This document shows, in pieces, positions 30,130 through 41,099 of a stretch of DNA of 64,000 bases; the first letter of the stretch is position 1, and each line of letters opens with the position of its first letter. The notes below the pieces were generated by a model, which saw only the letters and a program-made list of their open reading frames with translations, had not been told where the DNA came from and made no database searches. The translations under genes were made by a program, and so were the position numbers. Source of the stretch: Riptortus pedestris (taxonomy: Eukaryota > Arthropoda > Insecta > Hemiptera > Alydidae); contig JADPXZ010000007.1 in the NCBI GenBank assembly GCA_019009955.1, positions 585,001 to 649,000 of the forward strand. The letters run 5' to 3'.

Positions 30130-31924
30130 TTCTAGTGGATAACTCTCTTCCCTCTCTTCCTCACTCATCTACCCTTCCGTCCATCATCTCTATCCCCCAC
30201 ACTGTCTCTCTCTCCTCTCCCCGTCTGTCCTCTCTCCTTCTCTCCCCCTCCCTCCCTGAATATGTATAAGAGGTCTTTTCTTCCTTCTCTCTCTCCTTTC
30301 TTTTCTCTTCCTCACTCAACTCCCTCGTCTCCCTCTTCTCCCTCTCTTCCTCACTCAATCCACTTTCACCATCTCTCTCTATCCCCTGTCTCTCTCTCTC
30401 TCCCCCTACACTCTCTCTCAGTTCTTCCCTCCCCTTCTCCTACCTCTCTCTCTCTCTCTCTCTCTTCCTCACACTCTCCCTCTCTCCTTGTCTCTCCTTC
30501 CTCATACAACCCCTCTCCTCCCTCTCCCTCTCCATCTCTTCCTCACTCTCCCCCTCACCTTCTCTTCCTCACTCCTCCCTTCCCTCCTTCTCTGCCTCAC
30601 TCACAAATCCTTCCTCTCTCACTATCCCTGTCTCTCACTCTCTCCCGCTCTCTCTCTCTCTCTCCCCCTCCCTCCCTGTCTCTCTCTCTCTCTCTCTTCC
30701 TCACTCACTCACTCTCTCTCTCTCCTTCTCTTCCTCACTCACTCCCTTCCTCTCTCTCTATCCCTGTCTCTCTCTCTCTCCCCCTGTCTCTCTCTCTCTC
30801 CCCCTCCCTCCCGCTCTCCCTCTCTCTCTCTCTTCCTCTCTCACTCCCTCTCTCTCTCTCGTCCTCCCTCCCTCCCTCTCTCTCTCTCTTCCTCACTCCC
30901 TCTCTCTCTCCTTCTCTTCCTCACTCACTCCCTTCCTCTCTCTCTATCCCTGTCTCTCTCTCTCTCCCCCTGTCTCTCTCTCTCTCCCCCTCCCTCCCTG
31001 TCTCTCTCTCTCTCTCTCTTCCTCACTCCCTGTCTCTCTCTCTCTCTCTACTCCCCTTCCCCCAGTCCCTTTCTCTCTCTTCTCTCTCTTCCTCACTTTC
31101 CCCTGTCTCTCTCTGCTCCCTCCCTCCCTCCTTTCCTCTTTTCCCCCCTCTCTCGCTCTCTTCCTCACTCCCCTGTCTACTCTCTCTCTCTCTCCCCCTC
31201 TCCCCGCCTGTCCTTCTCTCACCTCTCTCTCTTTTTTTCTCTCTTCCCTCTCGTTCTCTTCTCCCTTCTCTTCTCTTTACACTCACTCCCTTACCTCTCA
31301 TCTACTCTATCGCCCTGATCTCTCCTTCCTTCTCTCCCACCTGTCCCTCTCTCTCTCTCTCCCCCTCCCTCCCTCTCTCTCTCTCTCTCCCCCTCCCTCC
31401 TTGTCTCTCTCTCTCCCTCCTTCTCTCTCTCTCTCTCTCTCTTCCTCACTCACTCCCTCCCTCTCTCTCTTCCTCACTCACTCACTCCCTCACTCTCTCT
31501 CTCTCTCTCCCCGATACACTCACTCCCTTCCTCTCTCTCCTCTCCTCCCTCACCTCACTCTTCTTCTCTCTGCTCTCTCCTCCTCCTTTCACTCACTCCC
31601 TCTCTCCGTCTCTTCCTCACTTCACTCTTCCTCTCTCTCCACTTCTAACTCCGACTTCTCTCCCTCCCTTCCTCTCTCTCTCTCTCTCCCCTCTCTCTTC
31701 CTCACTCACTCCCTCCCTCTCTCTTCCTCACTCACTCCCTCCCGTCCTCTCTCTCTCTCTCTCCCCTCTCTCGTCCTCACTCACTCCCTCTCTCTCTCTT
31801 CCTCACTCCACGTCCCTCGCTCTCTCTTCCTCACGCAGCAATCCCTCCACTCCCCTCTCACCCTCTCTTCCCTCTCTCTTCCTCACTCACTCCCTCCCTC
31901 TCTCTTCCTCTCTCACTCCCTCCC

Positions 31925-31958
<34 letters not shown>

Positions 31959-32090
31959 TCACTCACTCCCTCTCTCTCTCTTCCTCACTCACTCCCTCTC
32001 TCTCTCTTCCTCACTCACTCCCTCCCTTCCTCTCTCTCTCTCTCTCCCCTCTCTCTTCCTCACTCACTCCCTCCCTCTCCTCTGAGACCC
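30130..32090 (+). repeat. CT-rich low-complexity tract, about 2 kb
   Basis: Mainly TCTCTC with CTTCCTCACTCACTCCCTCC repeated with small changes. No gene; the very long Ser/Leu/Pro frames are artefacts of composition. Confidence 0.95.
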
Positions 32091-32110
32091 AACGTCTGTT
32101 GGGTCTGATA

Positions 32111-32158
<48 letters not shown>
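32111..32158. repeat. (TA)n
   Basis: A TA run followed by a short inverted P unit (32,160-32,280: ACCAAAGTATAAATGAGGC). Confidence 0.93.
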
Positions 32159-32307
32159 CAACTTTTATTTACACATATACCAAAGTATAAATGAGGCATA
32201 CGCTAAAAACTATAGCGGCAGTCGACAATTTTATCGGACTCAAAAGAGCAAACTGAACCGAATAAAAATTATAAAACCACCTGAGAAGTGGAAACTCTGC
32301 TACCTAC

Positions 32308-32317
<10 letters not shown>

Positions 32318-32371
<54 letters not shown>
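32318..32371. repeat. (TA)n
   Basis: A TA run after GTGTGTGTGTA. Confidence 0.93.
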
Positions 32372-32376
<5 letters not shown>

Positions 32377-32504
32377 GTTGTTCATATAGTGCGGCTATAA
32401 GTAGACCGTTTATTTGTTTCTGCATGTCCGATGCAAGTTAGCATATCACATGCATTTGGAGTGGACTACAATTAATTTATACATAGATTATTTCAAAACT
32501 ATGA

Positions 32505-32705
32505 CATATATATATAAAGAATTAACAATAACAACGTTAAATAAAATAAAAACATATAAAGAGGAGATTATTAGTCTTAAAAAGGAAAAGAAATAATGAA
32601 TATCCATAAATATTTTAAGTATAGTAGTTGTATCGGCTGTAATAAGTATTCGACCGATTAATTGTATCGAAAGCATGTTCTGCGAATATTTTAAAAATAA
32701 CTCAT
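32505..32705 (+). repeat. R190 dispersed repeat, copy 1
   Basis: Shares AAAGAGGAGATTATTAGTCT, GAATATCCATAAATATTTTA and the following TTGTATCGGCTGTAATAAGT block with 51,910-52,100 and, inverted, 61,560-61,735. Copies adjoin TA tracts. Non-coding. Confidence 0.75.
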
Positions 32706-32904
32706 CTTCTTCTATTGGAAATTCGCCTTTTTTTGTGGTTCAATGACTTGTTTTAGTTTTTGTCGTTGGTTAGTCTCAATAGTCTGCGATCGTATATTAA
32801 GTGTTTAGCTGTTTGTCGAGTCGAGTAATCACAGCGGCAAGTATTGTTGTCTTTTATGTTGAATCATCAGTAGTAAGAATATATATATATATATATATAT
32901 ATTT
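32706..32904. other. Unique sequence then a TA run at a probable contig end
   Basis: No gene recognised. A TA run occupies 32,878-32,902 and is followed abruptly by the C15A array. Confidence 0.5.
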
Positions 32905-33404
32905 CCCCCCCCCCACCCCCCCCCCCCCCCACCCCCCCCCCCCCCCACCCCCCCCCCCCCCCACCCCCCCCCCCCCCCACCCCCCCCCCCCCCCACCCCC
33001 CCCCCCCCCCACCCCCCCCCCCCCCCACCCCCCCCCCCCCCCACCCCCCCCCCCCCCCACCCCCCCCCCCCCCCACCCCCCCCCCCCCCCACCCCCCCCC
33101 CCCCCCACCCCCCCCCCCCCCCACCCCCCCCCCCCCCCACCCCCCCCCCCCCCCACCCCCCCCCCCCCCCACCCCCCCCCCCCCCCACCCCCCCCCCCCC
33201 CCACCCCCCCCCCCCCCCACCCCCCCCCCCCCCCACCCCCCCCCCCCCCCACCCCCCCCCCCCCCCACCCCCCCCCCCCCCCACCCCCCCCCCCCCCCAC
33301 CCCCCCCCCCCCCCACCCCCCCCCCCCCCCACCCCCCCCCCCCCCCACCCCCCCCCCCCCCCACCCCCCCCCCCCCCCACCCCCCCCCCCCCCCACCCCC
33401 CCCA
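32905..33404. repeat. C15A array, likely a rendered scaffold gap
   Basis: Perfect 16-bp period (one A every 16 bases, 31 units, no errors). The C-run region is 499 bp, or 500 bp counting the terminal A, exactly the size of the array at 59,757-60,256. It separates a TA run from the middle of an MS minisatellite with no gradual decay. This looks like a placeholder for a fixed 500-bp gap rather than genomic sequence. A true minisatellite is the less likely alternative. Confidence 0.8.
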
Positions 33405-34084
33405 TCTATAGCCAGCAGTCTAATAGACAGGGAACAAACACATTGAGTAGTCTATAGCCAGCAGTCTAATAGACAGGGAACAAACACATTGAGTAGTCTA
33501 TAGCCAGCAGTCTAATAGACAGGGAACAAACACATTGAGTAGTCTATAGCCAGCAGTCTAATAGACAGGGAACAAACACATTGAGTAGTCTATAGCCAGC
33601 AGTGGTCTAACTAGGATCAGGGAACAGACACATTGAGTAGTTTTTTTTCATATAGCCAAGCAGTCTAATAGACAGGGGAACATACACATTGAAGTAGTCA
33701 TATAGCCAACAGTCTAACTATGACCAGGGAAACAAACACATTAAGTAGTTTATAGCCAGCAGTCTGCTGGACAGGGAACTAGTAGTTCATAGCCAACAGT
33801 CTACTAGACAGGGAACTAGTAGCTAATAGCGACCAGATTACTAGACAAGGAACATTGATCCTGTACAATACCCCTAGAGTGACAGAGCGCACATCTAGTC
33901 TACCTCTTTGGGCCTTGAGGGAGGTTGCAATGCACCGACGTGTCTAGTTGGTTCAGGTTACTCATCCTTCTCATATCATCTCCAACTGCACTATCATTGT
34001 TTCTGCATTTTCATAAGTTAATCTCGTGATTTCTTCATCCAAGTCGGGCGTGCATTGATTTTCAAGTGACGAGGCCGGTAAGTC
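33405..34084 (-). repeat. MS element, inverted partial copy
   Basis: Minisatellite units of 46 and then 37 bp (33,405-33,860) are followed by the inverted single-copy module also seen at 48,265-48,690: GACTTACCGGCCTCGTCACT on the minus strand through AACCTCCCTCAAGGCCCAAA. Against the 48-kb copy it lacks about 200 bp in the module. A minus-strand reading at about 33,955-34,080 is open (SSLENQCTPDLDEEITRLTY, then ENAETMIVQLEMI and a stop) and may be the end of an element protein. Confidence 0.7.
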
Positions 34085-34256
34085 TACTCAGATTATGATT
34101 AAACATTTCAGAATTTCCAATCTTATAAAGTTCAGCTAAAGATTCAATGTAAGTTTTCCGACTCAAGGATAAACAGTTGCAGCTTTCACAACCAATGTCA
34201 ATTCCAGTGTAATTTTTAACATTTCCCATTTCTTTCATTTTAAACTCGAATGACAA
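34085..34256 (-). pseudogene. Ty1/copia-type reverse transcriptase fragment
   Basis: The minus-strand translation FKMKEMGNVKNYTGIDI then CLSLSRKTYIESLAELYKIG matches the K-M-K-D-L-G and S-Q-x-x-Y-I pattern at the C-terminal side of copia reverse transcriptases. Both ends are truncated. It abuts the MS boundary at TAGACTTACC. Assignment rests on about 45 residues. Confidence 0.5.
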
Positions 34257-34289
34257 TTTATTTTATATTTTATTAATAACATCCTTATC

Positions 34290-35200
34290 TTTTGAGCAAA
34301 TTAAAATGTGCACGTTTGCCGAAAAACAAATAGAAAATGAAATTTCGCAAATGTTTACTTCAGGCCTCCCTTATAGCCCCGACTCCCGTTCGAACCTACA
34401 AATTTTAATATAGCTTATAATCATAGAAGAAATAATGTTTATTCACATACCAAGTTTTGTTTAGTTCGGTTCAATCGTTAGTGCCCAATAAAATAGTTGG
34501 CTCCCGCTTTAGTTTTTGGTGTATATCTCGTTTATAATTTGTTATAAAACAAAAGTGAATATGACTAAAGTTACTTTGAATAACAAAATAAACAACTTTT
34601 GTCATGTGCGTATTTGCGGAAAAACGAATAGAAAACGAAATACCGCCATTTTTAAATTCAGGCCTCCCTTACAACCCCCACTCCTGCCCTTCCCTAGAAA
34701 TGTTGGTATGGCTTATTATAATGAAGGCGTTAGTGCTAATACACATACCGAGTTTTATTTAGTTCGGTTGAGTCTTTTGCGCCAAATAATATTGTTGACT
34801 CCCGCTATAATTTTTAGCGTATAACGCATTTAAACTTCGGAATATGACGAAAGTTTACATAACAAAAGTTACTCTAAATAACAAAATAAACAACTTTTGT
34901 TATGTGCATATTTGCCAAAAAAACCAATAGGAAACGAAATATCGCTATTATTAATTACAGGCCTCCCTTATAACCCCCACTCCTGTTCGTCTCAGAGAAA
35001 AGTAATATAGCCTAAAGTCTAAGTTGGGTTAGTAGTAATATACATACCAAGTTTCATAAAATTCGGTTCAGCCGTTTATGCGTGAAAAGGTAACAAACAG
35101 ACACGAAAGAAACAAAATGCAGTTATGGTGTCTATGACATGTGAAACGAAAAGTTATCGTGAAATTTCGAGAAAGCAATCAATGCACAGAGGTTACAATT
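34290..35200 (+). repeat. P-family units and end module, forward
   Basis: Three internal units (CAGGCCTCCCTTATAGCC, CAGGCCTCCCTTACAACC, CAGGCCTCCCTTATAACC) are followed by the terminal module and ACAATTTTATATATG. The short ORF at 34,516-34,824 is a repeat shadow. Confidence 0.75.
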
Positions 35201-35280
35201 TTATATATGTATATATAATATAATATATATTATATAATATTATATTATATATATATTATATATATATGAATTTATATGGG

Positions 35281-37065
35281 GCTTGAATGGGTTATATGGT
35301 ATTTGGTTTTTGTTATTTGGCCAAAAACTTTATACTTTGCACAATATTTTGACATTTAACCCGTCCCAGTGTTTAGGGGCTAATATCCGATTGTGGCATT
35401 TGTTAATAATAAAAATTAATTTTTTTATGTAATGTCTTGACTGTCCCTCCAAATTGACAAATTTCATATTTTGTTATAGGGACGAACAAATTATTAAACT
35501 TAGATAGAGTTTGAATTAATTTTTCCAGGTGAGGTACCTCATAGTTCAAATTAGAATGAATTGTTGAGCATATCGCAATATTTTCTACGCAAATTTTACT
35601 TGCTTCCACTCATTTGTGTTCCTGGAGAAGAAATATAGTAATAAAACAAAAGAGTTAATCTAAATAACAAAGTAAAACAACATTTATGTTTATTTGCCAT
35701 TGTTTGTCAAAAAAACAAATAAGACAATGGAAATATCACGAATTTTTATTTCCTGGCCTCCCTTATAACCCCCACTCCCGTTCTAACCATAAAAATTTTT
35801 AGATATAGCTTATAAATCATGGGAAGAATTAATGCTTATTGGAACATACCGAAGGTTTTTTAAGTTTGGTTTAATCGCTTAGTGCCTAATAAAAATAGTT
35901 GACTCCCGCTTTAGTTTATAGTGTAATATCTTCGTTTTATAATTCGGGTTATAAGGGAAAAAAAGTGTAATTATAACAAAAGTTACATCTTTTTAATAAC
36001 AAAATAAACACAACTTTTGTTATGTTCGTTATATTTGCCGAAAAATGAATAGAAAAACAGAAAATACCGCTATTTTTAAAATTTCAGGCCTCCCTTTACA
36101 ACCCCCACTCCTTTGCCCGTCCCTGAAAAATGTTGGTTATAAGCTTGTTTATAAATGAAAGGCGAAAGTACTAATACACAATTACTGAGTTTTATTTATT
36201 TCGGTTGGGTCTTTTGGTCCCAAATAAAATTTGTTCACTTCTACTATAGGTTTTAGGCGTAATATCTCGTTTATAATTCGGTATAAGAAAAAAGTGAATA
36301 TAACAAAAGTTAAAACTCTTAATAAAACAAAAATAAAAACAACTTTTTGTTCCTGTTCCATATTTGCCCGAAAAACCCTAATAGGAAACGAAAATATCCG
36401 CTATTTTTAATTATCTGGCTTCCCTTAGAACCCCCCCACTCCTGCCCGTCCCTAGATATGTTTGGTAATGTGGCTTGTTATAATGAAAGCGTTAGTGCTA
36501 ATTACATATATCCGAGTTTTAATTATTTTCGGTTGGGGGTCATTGATACCCAAATAAAATTGTGGACTTCCTTTGCTTCAATAGTTTTTAGCGTACAAAA
36601 AAAACGCAATTAAACTTCGGTTATACGAAAAAAGTGTATTTATAACCAAAAGTTTACCTCTAAATAACAAAATAAAACCAACTTTTTTTTTTATGTTCAA
36701 ATTTGGCCGAAAAACCAATAGGAAAACGAAAATATCGGGCCAAAATTTTAATTTTCAGGCCTCCCTTATAAACCCCCACTCCTGTGGTTCGTCTTTAGAA
36801 GAATGTTAATATAGCCTAAAGTCTAAGTTGGGCTTGAAGAAATATACATACCAAGTTTCATAAAATTCGGATTCAGCTGTTTATGCGTGAAAAGGTAAAC
36901 AACACAAAAACCAAAACAAACAAACAAAATAAACAAAAACAAACAGACACCACAAGAAAACAAAAATGCAGTTATGGTGTCTATGACATGTGAAACGAAA
37001 AGTTATCGTGAAATTTCGCGAAAAAATTCATATGTACAGATCAGAGGGTTACAATTTTATTATAT
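35281..37065 (+). repeat. P-family repeat with many single-base insertions
   Basis: This has the head module (CACAATATTTTGACATTTAA), three to four units and the terminal module. From about 35,690 nearly every motif carries extra bases compared with other copies, for example AATAAACACAACTTTTGTT instead of AATAAACAACTTTTGTT. That pattern suggests unpolished long-read consensus. The first bases of the P head are missing. Confidence 0.7.
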
Positions 37066-37159
37066 ATATAGATAGATAGATTGAAAAAAAATTATTGAAG
37101 GAAAAAAATAAGATTAGATAGATATAGATTTGATTTACAAATAAGATCTCACCTTCTCA

Positions 37160-37270
37160 TCTCTAGAGTTTATTTATCTATTAGTATTTTTATAATATAT
37201 CTCTATTGGCACTCCTAGTGTTTTTAGTCTGTGTTTTAAGTTGCAGTTTGGTTCGCCAACGCCAGAAACT
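37160..37270 (+). other. Paralogue of the exon A region of the 55-kb locus
   Basis: AGAGTTTATTTATCTATTAG, ATATCTCTATT and TTGCAGTTTGGTT match 55,340-55,420, including a 3' splice acceptor (TTGCAG, 37,241-37,246). After TTTGGTT the sequence diverges (FGSPTPET), so exon A itself is not conserved. Confidence 0.55.
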
Positions 37271-37348
37271 AGGTGGGTGAAAAGGGAATTTCTGGCCCGA
37301 TGTGGTAGTTTGGTTTGTAGACTGCGGTTGTTGGATGGGTTTGAGGGA

Positions 37349-39005
37349 GAGCAGAGAGGGGAGAGAGAGAGAGAGAGAGACGGGAAGAAAGGGAGGAGAT
37401 GAGACACACAAGCAAAAGAGAATGCAGAAGAGAGAGAGAAAAGATTAAGAATAAAAAGGAAGAGAGAAAACAAAAGAAATCAACAAAAGAACAACCCAAA
37501 AAAAAGAGAGGAGAGAAACCGAAAGTAGAAAAAAAGAAAATAAAGAAAAAAGACAAAGAAGAAGGACAGAGACAGATAAAAAGTCAGCAATCACGAAAGG
37601 AGAGCCACAGGACACAAAGAACAGTAGACCAAAGAACAACACAAGAAAAGAGAAGCCAATAAATAAGAACAACACGCACAAAAGAAAACACATAGTGCAA
37701 AGACCAACCACAACGAGAGGAAGAGAAGAGGAAACGAAAAAAAAAAAAAGAGGAACAAAAACAGACCAGAAAACAAAGACGGAAGTATTAGGAAAAAAAA
37801 GAGCAAAAGAAGACAAAGGGAACGGGAAAAGACGTACGAAAGGAGAAGCGTCGGATAGGAAGGACAACAGATGAAAGCAAAAAAACAAACAAGAGAAATC
37901 AAAGGAAACGAAAGGAGATACAAAAAAAGAGAGGAAAAAGACAAAAGAAGAACACAACCAGATAGCAAACAAGAAAACCAGACAAACAAGAACATGGGAG
38001 AGAAGAAGAAGTAGAGGGGAAGAGATGAAAGCGAAAGCGACAGAGAAAAAGCAAGAGAGCGGCAGGTGGGAAATCGGGAAGCAAGACGAGAGAAAGAGAG
38101 AAAAAAAGAGAGATGTAAGCAAGAAAAGAACACGAACAAAAAAAAGTAGAGAAAAACAAGAGAGAGAGAAAAATCAAAAGTAGAGCGGCAACCAGGACAT
38201 AGAAAGAGAGGACCAAGAAAAGTCAAGCGGGAGAACCAGGCGGAAGAGAAGAAGAGAGCAGAGAGAGAGACAGGAGAGACGATATGAGAAGAGAGATGAA
38301 GGAGAGAGACGAGAGAGAGAAGAGAGAAAAGAGAGAAGAGGAAGGGAAGCGAGAGAGATACGAAGAGAGAGAGAGATAGAGACGAGGAGAGATAATGAGA
38401 GAGAGGAAAGGAAGAGAGATGTAGAAAAGAGAGAGAAAAGAGAGGAATCAGAGAACCGAGAGAAAGAGAGGCAGAGCGAGTGCAAAGAGAAGCAGTACAA
38501 GATAGAGACAAAAAAACGACAGCAGGGGAGGACGAGCACGGCAGAGAAAAAAGTAAGAGAGGGTCAACAATAGGATAGAGTAGAGGAGATGTAGAAGTAT
38601 AGAGAGAGAAGCGAGAGATAGAGAGAGCGAGGAGATAAGAGAGAAAGAGAAAAAGAAGAGGAGCGAGCGAGCAGAGAGCTGATAAAACAAGAGGGAGTAG
38701 AGAGAGGAGGGCCAGACATAAAAAGAGAGAGGGAAAAAGGGCCAAGAGAAAGGAGAGAATTCAGAATACAAAAAAGGAGGGAGGATAAGAGGAATGAAGA
38801 GCGAAAGAAAAAAGGAGAGAGGGAAAAGAGAAAGAGAGACGCATAAGATAACAAACAACCGAGGGGAGGAGACGAGATAGAGGACAGCAAAAAAGAGAGA
38901 GGGAAAGCGAACAAAGAAAGGCAGATAAAGATAAACAAACGAGGGCAGCAGACAGAGCGAAGATACCGACAAACGAGCGAGGGACACGGGAGCGGAGCAA
39001 GAGCA
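37349..39005 (+). repeat. Purine-rich tract, 1.65 kb
   Basis: Almost only A and G on the plus strand, with sparse C. It is not a short-period repeat for most of its length. Minus-strand Phe/Leu/Ser frames up to 384 codons are compositional. Confidence 0.9.
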
Positions 39006-39177
39006 CTCTCTACCCGCAATCCCCCCCCCCCGCTTTTTCTCTCTCTCTCTCACTCTCTCCTCTCTCCCTCTCTCCTCTCTCTTTCCTCTCTCCCTCTCTC
39101 TCACTACAATGTATCTCTCCCCCCCACTCTCTCGCTTTCTCTCTCTCTCTCTCTCTCCCTCCCTCTCCCTCTTAATT

Positions 39178-39208
<31 letters not shown>

Positions 39209-39690
39209 CACTCACTCCCCCCCCGCTTTTCTCTCTCTCCCTCCCTCCCGCCTCCCTCTCTCTTTTCCCTCTCCCCTCCTCTCCACTCCACCCCCCCCGC
39301 TTTCCCTTATCTCTCTCTCTCTCCCTCCACCACTCTCTTCCTTCTTTTTCCCTTCTCCCCTCTCTTCACTCCACCCCCCGCTTTCTTCCCCTCTCTCTCT
39401 CTCCCTCCCCTCCTCTCTCCTTTCCCTCTCCCTCCTCCCACTCACCCCCCCCGCTTCTCTGGGTCTCTCTCTCTCCCTCCCCACTCTCTCTTTCCCTTCC
39501 TCCTCCTCTCTCACTCACCCCCCCGCTTTTCTTCTCTCTCTCGCCCTCTCTCTTTCCCTCCCCCTCTCTCTCTACCCCCGCTTTCTCTCTCTCTCCTCCT
39601 CCCTCTCTTCCTCTCTCTCTCCACCTCGCTCCTTTTTTCCCCTCCACCCTCTTTTTTACCCCCCACCCTTTCCTCCCCTCCACACCCCCC
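39006..39690 (+). repeat. Pyrimidine-rich tract with about 75-bp units
   Basis: A C-run followed by CGCTTT and CTCTCTCTC recurs about seven times (near 39,030, 39,217, 39,295, 39,378, 39,450, 39,520 and 39,578). It adjoins the purine-rich tract, so strand composition flips at about 39,005. Confidence 0.88.
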
Positions 39691-39750
39691 CCTCATCATT
39701 GCCTATTTTTCTATAAAAAATGTCTTAATAATATTTCTGCCCGGCACTGG
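39691..39750 (+). other. Paralogue of the cassette-exon acceptor region
   Basis: CTCATCATTGCCTATTTTTC and TATTTCTGCCCGGCA match the intron end before each cassette exon at 55,640-56,590. Here the AG acceptor and the exon are missing (CTGGTCGG follows). Confidence 0.5.
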
Positions 39751-39838
39751 TCGGAAAGAAAAAAGGGTGGGCAAGGGGGAAATAAGAAGCAGAATGAAAG
39801 AAGGAGGAAGTGGAGTAGAGAGAGAAGGAAGGGAAGGA

Positions 39839-39967
39839 TGGCCGGGGGTCCATGGTTGACAGTGGCCTTTCTAGCCATTTATTTCTACTGTGCAGACGGT
39901 GATGCGGAGGCGGCCACGGGGACGCCCGCTGCGCGGGGGGCAAACCGGCGCGCCGGTACAGCACGGT
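39839..39967 (+). CDS. Candidate first exon encoding a signal peptide
   Basis: An ATG in good context (AAGGATGG) opens MAGGPWLTVAFLAIYFYCAD, then GDAEAATGTPAARGANRRAG and TA. It has a hydrophobic core of about 12 residues and small residues at a likely cleavage site near AEA, followed by a disordered GC-rich stretch. A GT donor (ACG|GTAACC) at 39,968 would end the exon in phase 2. No matching downstream exon was found; the phase does not fit the ankyrin exon at 42,385. Similarity to a known protein is not recognised, so this could be a chance frame. Confidence 0.3.
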
Positions 39968-40620
39968 AACCCATTTTGCCTAACTTATTACTTCTTTTTT
40001 TCATATACTGATGGTGAAAAAAAATTACTTGACTTAACTGTTAGTGATGAATAAGAAATAGATTTTATTTAAAAATCCCCCAGTAACCTCCTCGAACTGT
40101 CCATTAATACCCCCAAAAGAGACTCAACCCCCCTCACCCCTCAATTTTAATTAAACGCCGCCTCAGTTCCTCTTAGATAACAAGGGATAAATGGCCCCTC
40201 CCTTACTCAGGGGAGCCATTCCTCCCCTCACCTTCTCAATTTAGTGCCCGCTTTTAATACCTTCCTCCAGAATGGTTAGGCCCCCCCACAACACACAACT
40301 TCCACAACTACAACAACACACGTCGGGGGGGTCATGCAGCCCTCCCAAGCTACTTGATGGGAAAGCGGAGGGGTCGGTCTCCCCAAAGTAAAAATCAATA
40401 AGTAACAGCCAACACTGAAGTTACCTCCCCGCCGAACCGGGGGGGCCCCCCCACCCCCACCCCCTCCCCCCTCCCTATACAACTTTTAAAGGGGGCCCCC
40501 ATTTTCCGTTAGTATCCCCCTTTTTTGACCATCTCAATAAAATAAAAAATAAACGCCGTCTTCTAGTATCACTTTTAGGGGGGGGCTTAGACTTACCCTT
40601 CCCCAAACACTTGCCTTCAC
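39968..40620 (+). repeat. C-rich sequence with diverged copies of the 60-bp array unit
   Basis: AGTAACCTCCTCGAACTGTC, AAACGCCGCCTCAGTTCCTC and GATAAATGGCCCCTCCC echo the unit of 56,830-58,480 (ACGCCGCTAGTACCTCCTCG..GGGCCATCC). No gene. Confidence 0.5.
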
Positions 40621-41095
40621 CCCCCTCTCTCTCCCCTCACCCCACCCACCCCCCCCCCCCCCCCCACCCCCCCCACCCCCCCCCCCCCCACCCCCCCAGG
40701 ACTCCCCTCCCTACCCTACACACACTGCCTGTCCTAAACCCCCCCCCCCCCCCCACCCCCTCCCCTCCCAGACTCCCATCAAAACACACTCTCTTCATCC
40801 CCCTCCCTCCCGGGAACATCCCCCACACTGTCTCACTCCCTCCCCACCACCACTCCTCCACCCCCTCCCAGGGGGCTTCCCCTCCACCACTACACTTCTC
40901 TCACCCCCTCCCACACTCCCCTACCCTCACCACTGTCTCCCACCCCCTCCTCACCCACACTCTAATCTCCCCTCCCCACACTGTCTCACCCCCTCCCACA
41001 CTCCTCTCCCCACACTGTCTCACCCCCTCCCCACACTCTCACACCCTCCCACACTGTCTCTCCCCTCCCACCCTCTCTCACCCACTCCCAGACTC
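40621..41095 (+). repeat. C-rich low-complexity sequence
   Basis: Long C runs with A or T, and loose CACTGTCTCACCCCCTCCC repeats. No gene. Confidence 0.85.
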
Positions 41096-41099
41096 CATC

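Noticed and set aside
30262..32108. A 607-codon Ser/Leu/Pro ORF
   Set aside because: Produced by a CT-rich tract that is open in several frames; no domain, no codon structure.
32905..33404. Telomeric or subtelomeric repeat
   Set aside because: No known telomere unit matches C15A, and two internal arrays of equal length with no errors argue for a placeholder.
32801..33457. Poly-Pro (plus) and poly-Gly (minus) ORFs over the first C15A array
   Set aside because: Pure translation of a periodic C15A sequence with no coding evidence.
37445..39215. Long Phe/Leu/Ser ORFs on the minus strand, up to 384 codons, resembling membrane proteins
   Set aside because: The plus strand is almost pure purine, so the minus strand reads as hydrophobic codons in all frames. 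Composition explains it.
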